Positions 45,955 to 56,144 of a DNA stretch of 64,000 bases are shown here, piece by piece (the first letter of the stretch is position 1; each line of letters opens with the position of its first letter). The stretch comes from Streptomyces sp. NBC_01551 (GTDB lineage Bacteria; Actinomycetota; Actinomycetes; Streptomycetales; Streptomycetaceae): contig NZ_JAPEPX010000001.1 of the NCBI RefSeq assembly GCF_026339935.1, forward strand, positions 4,211,501 through 4,275,500. The letters run 5' to 3'. Under the pieces are notes generated by a model. That model was not told the origin of the DNA, made no database searches, and saw nothing but the letters and a program-made list of their open reading frames with translations. A program made the position numbers and the translations under genes.

Positions 45955-46126
45955 TTGGGATCTCCGCAACCCTTCGGTCATCCTGTACGTCGGTTCCAGT
46001 GATGTGGGTGCTGATTCTCACGTCCGAATTGACCTGTATTGATCAGGGTTGGCCAACCTTTGTCACAGCCTGCGGTGTTAGCTTTCTGAGCTGACGTCGG
46101 GGGGGTAATCGAGCGGAGCGGGAGCG

Positions 46127-48406
46127 ATGGGCCGAGCAGATGCGCGACGGGCGCAGCAGCAGCGCGGAGCGCGGCGGGCACCTGGCGGGCGCGCCAAGGG
46201 TGACAAGGGCAGCGCCGGCAAACCGAAGGGCATACGTCGCTTCTTCACCTGGAAGAAGCTCCTCGGCACGTTCTTCGGGCTGGTGCTGCTCGGCATGGGC
46301 GGCCTGGTGTTCCTGTACTACTCCGTGGAACCGCCGAACCCGAACAAGAACGCGACGCTCCAGAGCAACGTCTACAAGTACGCGGACGGCTCGATCATGG
46401 CGCGCACCGGCGGCCTCAACCGCGAGATCCTGCCGATCAGCAAGATCCCGGAGGACGTCCAGACGGCCTTCATCGCGATCGAGAACAAGTCCTTCTACCA
46501 GGACAGCGGCATCGACCTGATGGGCGTGGCCCGCGGTGTCTTCAACACCGCCACGGGCAAGGGCAAGGCCGGTGGCTCGACGATCACCCAGCAGTACGTC
46601 AAGAACTACTACCTGACCCAGGACCAGTCGGCGACGCGCAAGATGCGGGAGCTGATCATCTCCCTCAAGGTCGACCAGCGCATGGAGAAGCCCGACATCC
46701 TCGCCGGGTACCTGAACACCAACTTCTACGGCCGCAACGCGTACGGCATCCAGGCGGCGGCCCAGGCCTACTACGGGATCGACGCCGAGAAGCTGTCGCT
46801 GGCGCAGGGCGCCTACCTCGCCGCCGTCATCCAGGCCCCCAGCCAGTACGACTGGGAGACCGCCGGCCCGAACGGCAAGCGGCTGGTCATGATCCGCTTC
46901 AACGCGGTCCTCGACAACATGGTCGAGATGAAGAAGCTGACCCCGGAGAAGCGCAAGGAAATCGAGTTCGTGCCGCCGGTCAAGCCCAAGGCGACGCCGG
47001 GTCTGGAGGGCCAGAAGGGCTACCTGGTCCAGGCCGCCGAGGACGAGCTCGACCGTCAGGGCATCCCCGAGTCGGAACTCAAGGCCGGCGGCTGGACGAT
47101 CACCCTCAACATCGACAAGAAGCGCCAAGAGGCGATGGAGAAGGCCGTCCAGGACGAGCTGGAGTCCAAGCTCGACCGCAAGGACACCAAGAAGCGGCCC
47201 GTCGACCAGAGCGTGCAGGCGGGCGCCACCTCCGTGGACCCGAAGACCGGCGCGATCGTCGCCATGTACGGCGGCCTGGGCCGGTCCGAGCAGTGGAACA
47301 GCAACGCCCTGCGCACCGACTACCAGCCCGGCTCGACCTTCAAGCCGGTCGTGCTCGCCTCCGCCCTGGAGAACAAGGCGACCACCCAGGACCACAAGCC
47401 GATCAACCCGAACACGCTCTACGACGGCACCAGCAAGCGCAAGGTCGTCGGCAGCGACGTTCCGTTCAACCCGCAGAACCAGGACGACAAGAACTACGGC
47501 GATCCGATGATGACCGTGCAGGAGGCCACCAACTGGTCGGTGAACTCCGTGTACGCGCAGATGATCGTGGACGCCAAGCCGAAGGCCGTGAAGAAGACGG
47601 CCCTCGAACTCGGCATGCAGGACCGTGACGGCTGGCCCGACGACAAGCCGGCCATGACGCTCGGCACGATGAGCGCCAACACCCTGGAGATGGCCGCCGT
47701 CTACGCGACCTTCGACAACCACGGCAAGAAGGTCACCCCGAGCATCGTCAAGAGCGCGACGCACAAGGACCGCGAGTTCAAGCCGACCCCGGCCATCGGC
47801 GGCCAGGCCATCACCCGCGAGACCGCCGACACCGTCACCAAGGTGCTCACCGGGGTCGTCAACGAGGGCTCCGGCAAGGTCGTGAAGAGCTCCGCCTACG
47901 AGGCCGCCGCCAAGACCGGTACCACCGAGAAGAACGTGGCCGGCTGGTTCACCGCGTACACCCCGGAGCTCGTGACCGTCGTCGCGATCTTCGGTGAGGA
48001 GCCGGGCACCCACAAGCAGGTCACGCTGACCGGCGCCGCCGGTGGTGGCCGCGCCGGTGGTGGTACCTTCCCCGCCGAGATCTGGCAGGCGTACACCCTC
48101 GCCGCCCTCAAGGGCGTCAAGACGGGCGACTTCAAGCTGCCGGACGCCGAGATGGGCACCCCGCAGGTGCCGAGCCGCAGCGCCTCCCCGTCGAGCTCGG
48201 CCAGCCAGTCCGCCAGCACCAGCCAGTCGCCGAGCACCAGCCGGTCGCCGAGCAACACCCCGGACCCGAGCCAGAGCTCGACCAAGCCGGACCCGAGCAC
48301 CAGCCAGAGCCCGGTGAAGCCGAGCAACAGCCAGAGCCCGGTGAAGCCGAGCAACACACAGAGCCCGGTGAAGCCGCCGCCGGTCCTGCCCGTACCGGGC
48401 AACTGA
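46127..48406 (+). CDS. Class A penicillin-binding protein (GT51 transglycosylase plus transpeptidase)
   Basis: This 759-residue bifunctional peptidoglycan synthase has a basic cytosolic tail, one membrane helix (about 45-65), a GT51 domain (about 75-250) and a transpeptidase domain (about 340-670). In GT51 the catalytic Glu is E119 in AIENKSFYQDSGID, and GGSTITQQYVKN is the second motif. The usual Asp after that Glu is Asn here. The transpeptidase has nucleophile S403 (STFK), the SVN box in NWSVNSVYAQ and KTGTT. The last 85 residues are a Ser/Pro/Thr/Gln tail of repeats. It is divergent from the SPFH operon. Confidence 0.94.
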   Translation: MGRADARRAQQQRGARRAPGGRAKGDKGSAGKPKGIRRFFTWKKLLGTFFGLVLLGMGGLVFLYYSVEPPNPNKNATLQSNVYKYADGSIMARTGGLNREILPISKIPEDVQTAFIAIENKSFYQDSGIDLMGVARGVFNTATGKGKAGGSTITQQYVKNYYLTQDQSATRKMRELIISLKVDQRMEKPDILAGYLNTNFYGRNAYGIQAAAQAYYGIDAEKLSLAQGAYLAAVIQAPSQYDWETAGPNGKRLVMIRFNAVLDNMVEMKKLTPEKRKEIEFVPPVKPKATPGLEGQKGYLVQAAEDELDRQGIPESELKAGGWTITLNIDKKRQEAMEKAVQDELESKLDRKDTKKRPVDQSVQAGATSVDPKTGAIVAMYGGLGRSEQWNSNALRTDYQPGSTFKPVVLASALENKATTQDHKPINPNTLYDGTSKRKVVGSDVPFNPQNQDDKNYGDPMMTVQEATNWSVNSVYAQMIVDAKPKAVKKTALELGMQDRDGWPDDKPAMTLGTMSANTLEMAAVYATFDNHGKKVTPSIVKSATHKDREFKPTPAIGGQAITRETADTVTKVLTGVVNEGSGKVVKSSAYEAAAKTGTTEKNVAGWFTAYTPELVTVVAIFGEEPGTHKQVTLTGAAGGGRAGGGTFPAEIWQAYTLAALKGVKTGDFKLPDAEMGTPQVPSRSASPSSSASQSASTSQSPSTSRSPSNTPDPSQSSTKPDPSTSQSPVKPSNSQSPVKPSNTQSPVKPPPVLPVPGN
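48175..48385 (+). repeat. Tandem repeats in the PBP gene 3' end
   Basis: Units of the type AGCCAGTCGCCGAGCACC and AGCCAGAGCCCGGTGAAGCC (SQSPS(T/N) and SQSPVKPSN) repeat, and the last unit occurs three times almost unchanged. They encode the extracellular low-complexity tail of the PBP. Confidence 0.8.
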
Positions 48407-48412
48407 CACGAC

Positions 48413-48457
48413 ACACCGCCGCCCCGCAGCGTTCGCGCTGCGGGGCGGCGGTGTTTT
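48413..48457. terminator. Bidirectional terminator with a UUCG tetraloop
   Basis: A perfect 19-base stem (48413-48431 with 48436-48454, starting ACACCGCCGCCCCGC) closes a TTCG loop and is followed by TTT. It lies between the convergent PBP and phosphatase genes. Confidence 0.95.
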
Positions 48458-48477
48458 CCCTGCTCTTCGCAGTCTGC

Positions 48478-50703
48478 TCAGCGCCGGTCGGGCGCCGCCG
48501 GCAGCGGGAGTTCGAACCAGACCACCTTGCCGCTGCTCAGCCGGGTCGCGCCCCAGCGCCGGGCCATCCGGTTGACCAGGAACAGGCCGCGGCCGCCCTC
48601 GTCGGTGTCCCGGGCGCGGCGTTGGCGGGGCAGCTGCGGGGAGTCGTCGCCGACCTCGCAGCGCAGCACGTCCGTACGGAGCAGGCGCAGTGTGACGGGC
48701 CGCTCCGCGTACCGCACGGCGTTCGTGACGACCTCGCTCACCAGCAGCTCCAGCGAGTCCTGGAGCTCCTCCAGGCCCCACCGGGTCAGCGCGCGGCGGG
48801 CGAACCGGCGGGCCCGGCCCGGCGCGGTCTCCTCCGGGTCCAGGAACCAGTACGCGACGTCGCTCGGCGCGATCCCGTCGAAGCGGGCCGCGAGCAGCGC
48901 GATGTCGTCGTCCCGGTCGCCCGGGCCGAGCATGTCGAGGACGTCGTCGCAGAGCGCCTCCAGCGGCGGCGGGTGGTCCAGGCCGGTCAGCTGGGCGGTG
49001 GTGGCGAGGCGTTCGCGCAGCTGCTCGATGCCGGTCCACACGTCGCGCAGCCGGGACTCCACCAGGCCGTCGGTGTAGAGCAGCAGCGTGGCCCCGGCCG
49101 GGGCGTCCAGCTCCACGGCCTCGAAGTCCACGCCGCCGACGCCGATCGGGGCGCCGGGCGGCACCCGGAGCACCTCGGCGCGGCCGCCCAGGTGCAGCAG
49201 CACGGGCGGCGGGTGGCCGGCGTTGGCGATGGTGATCCGGTGCGAGACGGGGTCGTAGACGGCGTACAGGCACGTGGCCATCCGGTCCGAGCCGAGCCGC
49301 TGCGCCTGCTCGTCGAGGTGGTGCAGCACCTCGGCCGGCGGCAGGTCGAGCTGCGCCAGCGTCTGGGCCGTCGTCCGCAGCTGGCCCATGATCGCGGCGG
49401 AGGTCATCGAGTGGCCCATGACGTCGCCGACGACGAGCGCGACCCGGCTGCCGGGCAGCGGTATGGCGTCGTACCAGTCGCCGCCGACCCGGGCCGTCTC
49501 GGCGGCGGGCAGGTAGCGGGAGGCGAGGCGGACCCCGGTGGGCTGGGGGAGGCTGTCGGGGAGCATGGTGCGCTGGAGTTCGTCGGCGATGTACGCCTCG
49601 CGGCCGTACAGGACGGCCTTGTCGATGCCGAGCGCGGTGTGCGTCGCCAGCTGGGCGGCGACCAGGAGGTCGTTGGTCTCGAAGGCGGGCCGGTCCGGGG
49701 TACGCAGGAACACGGCCGCGCCGATGACCCGGCGGCGGCCCCGCAGCGGGGCCAGGATGGCGCGCTGGCCGCGCGGCACGGGGTGCTCGGAGCCCAGCAG
49801 CTCGGGGAGGGCCGCCTTGGCGGCGGCGGAGGACCCGAAGACGGGCCGCACGCCGCGCAGCACCTCGGCGAGGGCCCCGCCGGAGCGGATCTCGCACAGC
49901 TCGGCGGCGGGCAGGTCACCCTGCGGGCCGACCAGCGGCAGCTGGCTGAAGTCGAGCTCGCCGGACGCCCCCGGAGGAGCGCCGCCGAGGAGCCCCGGGC
50001 CCGTCATCAGGCCGGTGGTGACCGGGACCCCCGCGGTCCCGGCACTTCCCGCGCCCGCGGCGCCCTCGGCCCCGGTGAGGTCGTCGATCGGCCGGAGCCG
50101 GTCGGTGCGCCGGAGCCTTAAAACGACCGGGCCGACGGGGCGTTCGTCGCCCACCGGGAGGGGGTCGCGGAGGTAGACGAGGATGGCGTCCGAGAAGGTC
50201 GGCACGGTGGCCCGGCACAGGCCGAGCACGATCTCGTCGAGGTCGATGCCGCGCGCGATCCGCCGGGTGGCGGCGCCGACGAACCGCAGCCGGTCGCCTT
50301 CCCGCCGGGCGGTGCCGATCTCCGGTATTCCCTCGACACCGGACCGGCCGGAACCGGAACCGGCGCCCGCGACGGGACCCGGGGCACCCGCGTCCACGGC
50401 GTCCGCCGCGTTGCGGGCGGCCGCGCCGTCGCGGGTACGGGCGTTGCCCTGGCCGCCTTCGCCGGCGCCGCCGGCGGCCGCGTCGGCCGTCGCGCGGGGC
50501 CGCGGCAGGCCGGCGGACTCGGAGTGCGGGCGGGCGTCGGACGCCGCCGCGGTGGCGCCGCCCGGTTCGTTGCCCGGGACCTGCGCATGCGTGCGCACGG
50601 CCTCGGCGGCCGCGATCGGGGCCTTGCCGTGGCCGGCGTCATCCGTTCCTCCGCCGGAGGCGACGGGCTGCGGGCCCTCCTGGGAGGTGGGGTACTCCGT
50701 CAC
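48478..50703 (-). CDS. SpoIIE-type PP2C phosphatase with GAF and anti-sigma-like ATPase domains, TTA-containing
   Basis: This 741-residue regulator has a long disordered Ala/Gly/Pro-rich N-terminus (about 1-115), a GAF-like region (about 115-345), a SpoIIE/RsbU PP2C phosphatase domain (about 360-590) and a C-terminal HATPase domain of the RsbW type. The phosphatase shows GGDWYDAIPL, VVGDVMGHSM, YTDGLVESR and DDDIALLAAR; the HATPase shows LELLVSEVVTNAVRYA and GGRGLFLVNRMARRWG. Such proteins tune sigma factors through anti-sigma/antagonist partners. Codon 195 (50119-50121) is TTA, which implies bldA dependence. The GTG at 50703 is the likely start. Confidence 0.92.
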   Translation of the reverse strand: MTEYPTSQEGPQPVASGGGTDDAGHGKAPIAAAEAVRTHAQVPGNEPGGATAAASDARPHSESAGLPRPRATADAAAGGAGEGGQGNARTRDGAAARNAADAVDAGAPGPVAGAGSGSGRSGVEGIPEIGTARREGDRLRFVGAATRRIARGIDLDEIVLGLCRATVPTFSDAILVYLRDPLPVGDERPVGPVVLRLRRTDRLRPIDDLTGAEGAAGAGSAGTAGVPVTTGLMTGPGLLGGAPPGASGELDFSQLPLVGPQGDLPAAELCEIRSGGALAEVLRGVRPVFGSSAAAKAALPELLGSEHPVPRGQRAILAPLRGRRRVIGAAVFLRTPDRPAFETNDLLVAAQLATHTALGIDKAVLYGREAYIADELQRTMLPDSLPQPTGVRLASRYLPAAETARVGGDWYDAIPLPGSRVALVVGDVMGHSMTSAAIMGQLRTTAQTLAQLDLPPAEVLHHLDEQAQRLGSDRMATCLYAVYDPVSHRITIANAGHPPPVLLHLGGRAEVLRVPPGAPIGVGGVDFEAVELDAPAGATLLLYTDGLVESRLRDVWTGIEQLRERLATTAQLTGLDHPPPLEALCDDVLDMLGPGDRDDDIALLAARFDGIAPSDVAYWFLDPEETAPGRARRFARRALTRWGLEELQDSLELLVSEVVTNAVRYAERPVTLRLLRTDVLRCEVGDDSPQLPRQRRARDTDEGGRGLFLVNRMARRWGATRLSSGKVVWFELPLPAAPDRR

Positions 50704-50956
50704 GCGTGGAATTCCGTCCGTTTGCGCTCGATGTGCGCTGCACTCAACTCGGTCAGTCGCGGTATACCCGCTCAGCGGCAGGGGCACCACCGCCCCGGGG
50801 TTCCGCGTCCCGCTCGTTACCTCTCGCTCTGCGTTGATCTCCGGTCAAGTTCCGTCTACGGCACGTTATTTACGGATGTACAGGTGCGCGGCGACACCGC
50901 GCACTACCCAGCGGAGGACGATCCTACGTTTGAACCCCGGGGGCGCATCAAGGGTC

Positions 50957-51667
50957 TCATGAGGTCATATGCGCCGGGGTGCGGTCCCAGTCCTCCGGCA
51001 GAACCGGAACACCCCAGGCCGGATCCGGTCTCCAGTCCTGCCAGTGGTCGCAGAACGGCGGCCCCCAGGCCCGGATCACGTCCACCGCGGCGTGCCCGGC
51101 CTCCCGGACCCGCTCGGCCTGCTCACGGCCCATCAGGCCGAGCCGCTGCGCCTGCGCGAACTCGTCCTCGTCCAGCCACTTCCAGCTGCGGTCGGGGTTC
51201 ACGGAGATGTCCAGGAAGTGGTCCTCGGAGTCCACTCCACCGGCCCAACGGGTGCGCGGCTCCTCCAGGTTCACGTACCAGTTCCTGAACCGCCAGTCCC
51301 CGTCCCAGAACAGCCACACCGACCAGGGGTCCCCGGGTCGGGCCAGCTTGAGCACCCCGGCGCCGGACCAGTGCGCCCGTACGGTGGTGCGCGGCGCGGT
51401 GTAGCGGGTGGCGAGCGGCTCCGCGTGGACGGACGTGCCGTCGGCGAGGACCGGCTTGACGCACTCGGTCCCGGGGGCCATCCACACGGCCAGCAGCTCC
51501 GGGGTGTCCTGGACCACCGTGACCGGGCGGCAGATGTGGACCTGGCCCTTCAGCCCCGGGGCGTGGTCCCGGTACCGCCAGAGGATCTGCTCCCCGGGCG
51601 CCCAGTGTGTGTCCGCCCAGCGCGTGTCCTGCGCGTCGCCGCCCCCGCGGCCTCCGGTACCTGTCAT
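50957..51667 (-). CDS. DUF402 (FomD-like) protein
   Basis: This 236-residue protein has the DUF402 fold, with RYTAPRTTVRAHWSGAGVLKL, the DGDWRFRNWYVNLEEPRTR core, and DSEDHFLDISVNPDRSWKWLDEDEF that supplies acidic metal ligands. The best-studied relative, FomD, hydrolyses a cytidylyl-phosphonate in fosfomycin synthesis, and others hydrolyse nucleoside diphosphates. Here no phosphonate genes are near, so a general phosphatase role is more likely. The ATG at 51667 is used. Confidence 0.88.
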   Translation of the reverse strand: MTGTGGRGGGDAQDTRWADTHWAPGEQILWRYRDHAPGLKGQVHICRPVTVVQDTPELLAVWMAPGTECVKPVLADGTSVHAEPLATRYTAPRTTVRAHWSGAGVLKLARPGDPWSVWLFWDGDWRFRNWYVNLEEPRTRWAGGVDSEDHFLDISVNPDRSWKWLDEDEFAQAQRLGLMGREQAERVREAGHAAVDVIRAWGPPFCDHWQDWRPDPAWGVPVLPEDWDRTPAHMTS

Positions 51668-51771
51668 GCGCAGATCTTAGGGCGGGTGCCCCCGCGCCCG
51701 CTGCGGTGCAGGTCACCGAGGTGTGCGGGCGGGGGAAACGACCGAATCCGGCCCCCGGGGAGAAACGTTTT

Positions 51772-53187
51772 TCAGGGTCGCGTCATGCCCAGTACGTCAA
51801 GGGCCGCGTCCAGCTGTTCCAGGGTCAGGTCGCCGCGCTCGACGTAGCCGGACTCCAGCACGACCTCCCTGATCGTCTTCCGCTCGGCGAGGGACCTCTT
51901 CGCGACCTTGGCGGCCTCCTCGTACCCGATGTAGCGGTTCAGCGGGGTCACCACGGAGGGCGAGGACTCGGCGTACTCCCTGGCCCGCGCCACATTGGCG
52001 GTGATGCCGTCGACCGTCCGGTCGGCCAGCAGGCGGCAGGCGCTGCCGAGCAGCCGGATGGATTCCAGCAGGTTCTTCGCCATCACCGGGAGCATCACAT
52101 TGAGCTCGAAGTTGCCCGCCGCGCCCGCCACGGCGACGGCCGTGTCGTTCCCCGTCACCTGCGCGGCGACCATGAGCACGGCCTCCGGGATCACCGGATT
52201 GACCTTCCCCGGCATGATCGAGGACCCCGGCTGGAGGTCGGGGAGATTGATTTCGGCCAATCCTGTGCGCGGCCCCGAGGCCATCCAGCGCAGATCGTTG
52301 CAGATCTTGGTGAGCGAGACGGCGATGGTGCGGAGCATCCCCGAGGTCTCGACCAGCGCGTCCCGCGCCCCCTGGGCCTCGAAGTGGTCGCGGGCCTCGG
52401 TGAGCGGCAGCCCGGTGGCGTCGGCCACCTCGGCGATCACGGCGGCCGAGAACCCCGGCGGGGTGTTGATCCCGGTACCCACCGCGGTCCCGCCGAGCGG
52501 GAGTTCCGCGAGCCGCGGCAGGGCGGCGCGCAGCCGCTCGACCCCGTAGCGCACCTGGGCGGCGTACCCGCCGAACTCCTGGCCCAGGGTGACCGGGGTG
52601 GCGTCCATCAGGTGCGTGCGGCCGGCCTTGACCACCTCGGCGAACTCGGCGGACTTGCGCTCCAGGGCGGCCGCGAGGTGCTCCAGGGCGGGGATCAGCT
52701 CGCGGGTGACGGCGGCGGTCGCGGCGATGTGGATGGAGGACGGGAACACGTCATTGGAACTCTGCGAGGCGTTGACGTGGTCGTTGGGGTGCACCTCGCG
52801 GCCGAGCCGCTCGGTGGCCAGGGTGGCGATCACCTCGTTGGTGTTCATGTTGGACGAGGTCCCGGACCCGGTCTGGAAGACGTCAACCGGGAAGTGCTCG
52901 TCCCAGCGGCCCTCCGCGACCTCGGCGGCGGCGGACCCGATGGCCTGCGCGAGGTCCTCGTCCACCACGCCGAGGCGCGCGTTGACCACCGCGGCGGCGG
53001 CCTTGACGCGGGCCAGGGCCTCGATGTGGGCGCGCTCCAGCCGCTGCCCGGAGACCGGGAAGTTCTCCACCGCGCGCTGGGTCTGGGCCCGCCACTTGGC
53101 GTGCGCGGGGACCCGTACCTCGCCCATCGAGTCGTGCTCGATCCGGTAGGCGTCCTCGTCGTTCTGTCGGCTCTGATCGTCAGTCAT
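51772..53187 (-). CDS. fumC: Class II fumarate hydratase (FumC)
   Basis: This 471-residue cytosolic TCA-cycle enzyme interconverts fumarate and malate without iron. The fumarase/aspartase signature [10 protein letters not shown] is present, as are the active-site regions [29 protein letters not shown] and [17 protein letters not shown]. It is longer than the frame core only by a short Asp/Glu/Arg-rich leader. The ATG at 53187 is preceded by GAGGAGG. A second, class I fumarase gene lies 6.6 kb to the right. Confidence 0.95.
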   Translation of the reverse strand: MTDDQSRQNDEDAYRIEHDSMGEVRVPAHAKWRAQTQRAVENFPVSGQRLERAHIEALARVKAAAAVVNARLGVVDEDLAQAIGSAAAEVAEGRWDEHFPVDVFQTGSGTSSNMNTNEVIATLATERLGREVHPNDHVNASQSSNDVFPSSIHIAATAAVTRELIPALEHLAAALERKSAEFAEVVKAGRTHLMDATPVTLGQEFGGYAAQVRYGVERLRAALPRLAELPLGGTAVGTGINTPPGFSAAVIAEVADATGLPLTEARDHFEAQGARDALVETSGMLRTIAVSLTKICNDLRWMASGPRTGLAEINLPDLQPGSSIMPGKVNPVIPEAVLMVAAQVTGNDTAVAVAGAAGNFELNVMLPVMAKNLLESIRLLGSACRLLADRTVDGITANVARAREYAESSPSVVTPLNRYIGYEEAAKVAKRSLAERKTIREVVLESGYVERGDLTLEQLDAALDVLGMTRP

Positions 53188-53292
53188 GTGTGGTGCCTCC
53201 TCAAAAAGTTGAGCAATTGTCTTGTTCGAAGTGTTCCCAAGTCCCCTACCGGCCAGTAAATACCGTGGGTAACACCGACAGGGGAGGCGTTC

Positions 53293-54816
53293 ATGACACG
53301 TGTACGTACGAGACCCAGGCTCAGATCTACCTTCGCCGCCGCCGCGGCGATCGCGGCCGCCCTCGGGGGCGTCACCGCCATCACCCCCATGGCCCAGGCA
53401 GCTCCCGCCGCGGCGGTCACCCCGCTCTCGCCCGAACTGGAGGCCATCCGCGCGGCGGAGGCCACCAAGATCTACGGCGACCCGGCGATCCGCCCGCTGG
53501 GCGAGCGCAAGACCGGCCTGATCTCGCTCGGCGACAGCGAGATTTCGGGCGAGGGCGTCGGCAACTACGATCCGGCGACCAACACCCCGAACAACCAGTG
53601 CCACCGCTCGCCGGATTCCGCGATCCACCGCACCGGCATCCCGGCCGACCTGACCTTCAACGTCGCCTGCTCCGGCGGCTACACGGGCAACATCCGCATC
53701 GGCGGCAGCAAGCAGTACGCCGACGAGCTGGTGCAGAGCGACAGCCTCGCCATCAAGGCCCGCAACACGAAGATCAAGATGGTGCTGCTGGTCGCCGGCG
53801 CCAACGACGACCTCCAGTTCGGCCCGGTCATGACCGACTGCGTGACCCGCTGGGTGCTCAGCCAGGGCACCTGCGAGCCCAAGTACGGGCCGGGCTGGCA
53901 GGCGCGCGTGGACGGCCTCAAGCCCAAGGTCGAGTCCACGGTCGCCGACCTCAAGACCGTCATGCGCGACGCGGGCTACGCCGACTCCGACTACAAGCTC
54001 GTCGTGATGGGCTACCCGAGCCCCATCGGCCCCGACTTCCACGACAACCCGAACTTCCCCGGCAAGCTCCCCGGCGGCTGCGCCGGCTACGACTCCGACG
54101 CCCAGTGGGGCCGCAACCACGCGGTGCCGACCTTCGAGAAGGGCATGCGCGCGGCCGCCCTCGCGTCGGGCGCGACCTACCTCGACAACTCCCGCCTCTT
54201 CCACGGCCACGAGGTGTGCATGGAGGACACCTGGGCCCGCGGTCTCTACCTCGACCTCGGCGACCACTTCCCGTGGGACGAGAACACCGCCCGCCAGTCC
54301 TTCCACCCCAACTACCGGGGCCACGGCGCGTTCGCGTCCTGCCTGACCCAGCTCTACGATTCGGGCCTGCGAGAGGCCTCCTGCGCCGACCCGGCGAGCA
54401 CGGGCACCCCGGTCCTCCAGGCCGGAGCCTGGGACTCCCTCTACGCCCCGCTGAAGAACGAGGCGACCGGCAACTGCCTCGACTCCTACGGCGGCTCCAG
54501 CGCCAACGACACCAAGGTGGTGGGCTGGGACTGCCACGGCGGCCGCAACCAGAGCTGGTGGTACGACTCCGCGAAGAAGTCCGTGCACATCGAGCTCACC
54601 CACGACCGCTGCCTGGACGCCCCGGGCGCCAACTACGGCGCCGGCACCGGCCTGATCCTCTGGAACTGCCACGGCGGCGCGAACCAGCAGTTCCTGCGCG
54701 ACGGCGCCACCCTGCGCCCCGCGGCCGCGACCGGCATGTGCCTGACCGTGGCCGCCGCCCACGAACCGCTGCGCCTCCAGCCCTGCAACGGCTCGGCGAA
54801 CCAGCGCTTCGCGTAA
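53293..54816 (+). CDS. Secreted SGNH/GDSL hydrolase with ricin-B lectin domain
   Basis: This 507-residue exported enzyme has a signal peptide (about 1-36), a GDSL/SGNH domain (about 70-385) and a C-terminal ricin-B beta-trefoil (about 390-507). The nucleophile block is [11 protein letters not shown] (GDSE in place of GDSL), the oxyanion Asn is in AGANDDL, and the catalytic His is in FHPNYRGHG. The lectin part shows NQSWW, NQQFL and NQRFA, which are QxW-type repeats. It probably deacylates or de-esterifies a polymer that the lectin binds. Ten cysteines suggest disulfides. Confidence 0.92.
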   Translation: MTRVRTRPRLRSTFAAAAAIAAALGGVTAITPMAQAAPAAAVTPLSPELEAIRAAEATKIYGDPAIRPLGERKTGLISLGDSEISGEGVGNYDPATNTPNNQCHRSPDSAIHRTGIPADLTFNVACSGGYTGNIRIGGSKQYADELVQSDSLAIKARNTKIKMVLLVAGANDDLQFGPVMTDCVTRWVLSQGTCEPKYGPGWQARVDGLKPKVESTVADLKTVMRDAGYADSDYKLVVMGYPSPIGPDFHDNPNFPGKLPGGCAGYDSDAQWGRNHAVPTFEKGMRAAALASGATYLDNSRLFHGHEVCMEDTWARGLYLDLGDHFPWDENTARQSFHPNYRGHGAFASCLTQLYDSGLREASCADPASTGTPVLQAGAWDSLYAPLKNEATGNCLDSYGGSSANDTKVVGWDCHGGRNQSWWYDSAKKSVHIELTHDRCLDAPGANYGAGTGLILWNCHGGANQQFLRDGATLRPAAATGMCLTVAAAHEPLRLQPCNGSANQRFA

Positions 54817-54897
54817 CCCCGCCCCGATCACCCCGAACCCCCCACACCCGGCCGGCGCACCCCGGCCGGGTGGCTCCACCCGGGGCGGCGCTCCTTC

Positions 54898-54963
54898 GTG
54901 GGGCCGTGCGGCCGTGGGGCCGTGCGGCCGTGGGGCAGGGCCGTGGGGCAGGGCCGTGGGGCC
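54898..54963. repeat. GC-rich tandem repeat downstream of the GDPD gene
   Basis: GTGCGGCCGTGGGGCC-type units of 15-16 bases, with the variant CAGGGCCGTGGGG, follow each other about four times between the convergent GDSL and GDPD genes. Confidence 0.75.
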
Positions 54964-54966
54964 GCC

Positions 54967-55734
54967 CTACGCCTTCTCCACCAGCTCCCGTACCTCCCGG
55001 GGCCGGTTGGTGATGATCGTGTCCACACCGAGGCGCAGGCACAGCTCCACGTCCTCCGGCTCGTCCACGGTCCACACCCGCACCGACAGCCCCTTGGCCT
55101 TCAGCCGCCCCACCAGCCCCGGGTCAGCGCGGACCAGGTCGATCCCCGGGCCCGCGTGCGTGGCGTACGGGGGCCGCGGCGGCCGCAGCCGCCGCTCCAT
55201 CAGGTACACGGCGGGCAGCCCGGGCGCCAGCCGGTGCATCCGGGTCAGCGCGGTCCGGGAGAAGCTCATCACCTCGACCAGGCCCGAGCGGCCGTCGGCC
55301 AGCCCGTACGCGCGGAGCATCCGCACCAGCTCGGCCTCCAGCGCTCCGCCCGCGCGCGTCGGGTGCTTGGTCTCGACGGCGAGCCCGACGGGCCGGTCCG
55401 CGTCCAGCGCCGCCCGGAGCAGCTCCTCGAACAGCAGCACCCGCGCCCCGCGGTGCTCCTCGCCCTTCCAGCCGCCGAAGTCGAGCGCGGCCAGCTCCCC
55501 GTGCGTCATCTCGGAGACCACCCCCCGCCCGTCGGAGGTCCGCTCGACGCGCCGGTCGTGCACGCAGACGAGCTGCCGGTCGGCGGTGAGCCGTACATCG
55601 CACTCCAGCGCGTCGGCCCCGTCGGCGATGGCCTGCCGGTAGGCGGCGAGCGTGTGCTCGGGATGCTCGTGGGAGGCCCCGCGATGGGCGACCACCCTGG
55701 TCGCGCGGGCGGTGGAGAGGAACAGCTGGGTCAT
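54967..55734 (-). CDS. Glycerophosphodiester phosphodiesterase
   Basis: This 255-residue TIM-barrel enzyme hydrolyses glycerophosphodiesters to glycerol 3-phosphate and an alcohol. The family motifs are visible: VAHRGASHEHPEHTLAAY with catalytic His and Glu, ALECDVRLTADRQLVCVHD with metal ligands and the second His, and LAVETKHP. No signal peptide was seen, so it is probably cytosolic. The ATG at 55734 is chosen because the family begins there. Confidence 0.93.
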   Translation of the reverse strand: MTQLFLSTARATRVVAHRGASHEHPEHTLAAYRQAIADGADALECDVRLTADRQLVCVHDRRVERTSDGRGVVSEMTHGELAALDFGGWKGEEHRGARVLLFEELLRAALDADRPVGLAVETKHPTRAGGALEAELVRMLRAYGLADGRSGLVEVMSFSRTALTRMHRLAPGLPAVYLMERRLRPPRPPYATHAGPGIDLVRADPGLVGRLKAKGLSVRVWTVDEPEDVELCLRLGVDTIITNRPREVRELVEKA

Positions 55735-55787
55735 GGCGTAGACGTTAACCGGATGCGATGACCGGCCCGCGACGGCATCCTCCACGG

Positions 55788-56144
55788 ATGGCGGAACAGT
55801 TCGTGACACTTCACTGCGAACCCTGCCCGTCCTGCCGGTACGAGGCCTGGCAGCAGGTGGTCGACGGTCGGCTGCGCTGGTACGAGTCCGAGCACTGCCC
55901 GGTGTACGAGGTGCAGGCGTGCGGCGGCGGCTGGGGCCCGCCCCCGCCCTGGGTCCGCGACCGGATCGTGGCCCGCGAGGGCACGGAACACCTCGCGGTC
56001 GGCGGCCCGGACGGCATCCCGCTCAAAGCCGTCCGCGAGACGTACGGGCTCACCCTGCCGCAGCTCCGCCACGCCCGCACCCACGGCATCGAGGCCACCC
56101 CGACCGAGGCCGCCTTCCTGCGCTCGCCGCCGCCGGCCCCGTGA
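55788..56144 (+). CDS. Small Cys-rich protein of unknown function
   Basis: The 118-residue product begins MAEQFVTLHCEPCPSCRYEAW, with a likely zinc site formed by C-x-x-C-x-x-C and later cysteines (SEHCPVY, VQACGGG). The second half has an unassigned helical segment (LKAVRETYGLTLPQLRHARTHG). The ATG at 55788 is preceded by no strong ribosome-binding site, and an upstream ATG at 55758 is less likely. Its 3' end overlaps the nominal end of the large leftward gene, which is one reason to doubt that gene's C-terminus. Confidence 0.68.
   Translation: MAEQFVTLHCEPCPSCRYEAWQQVVDGRLRWYESEHCPVYEVQACGGGWGPPPPWVRDRIVAREGTEHLAVGGPDGIPLKAVRETYGLTLPQLRHARTHGIEATPTEAAFLRSPPPAP

Noticed and set aside
46043..49897. 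1284-codon leftward open frame opposite the PBP gene
   Set aside because: Motifs of PBP and of the phosphatase lie in other frames, and the product is Arg/Pro/Gly-rich without a domain.
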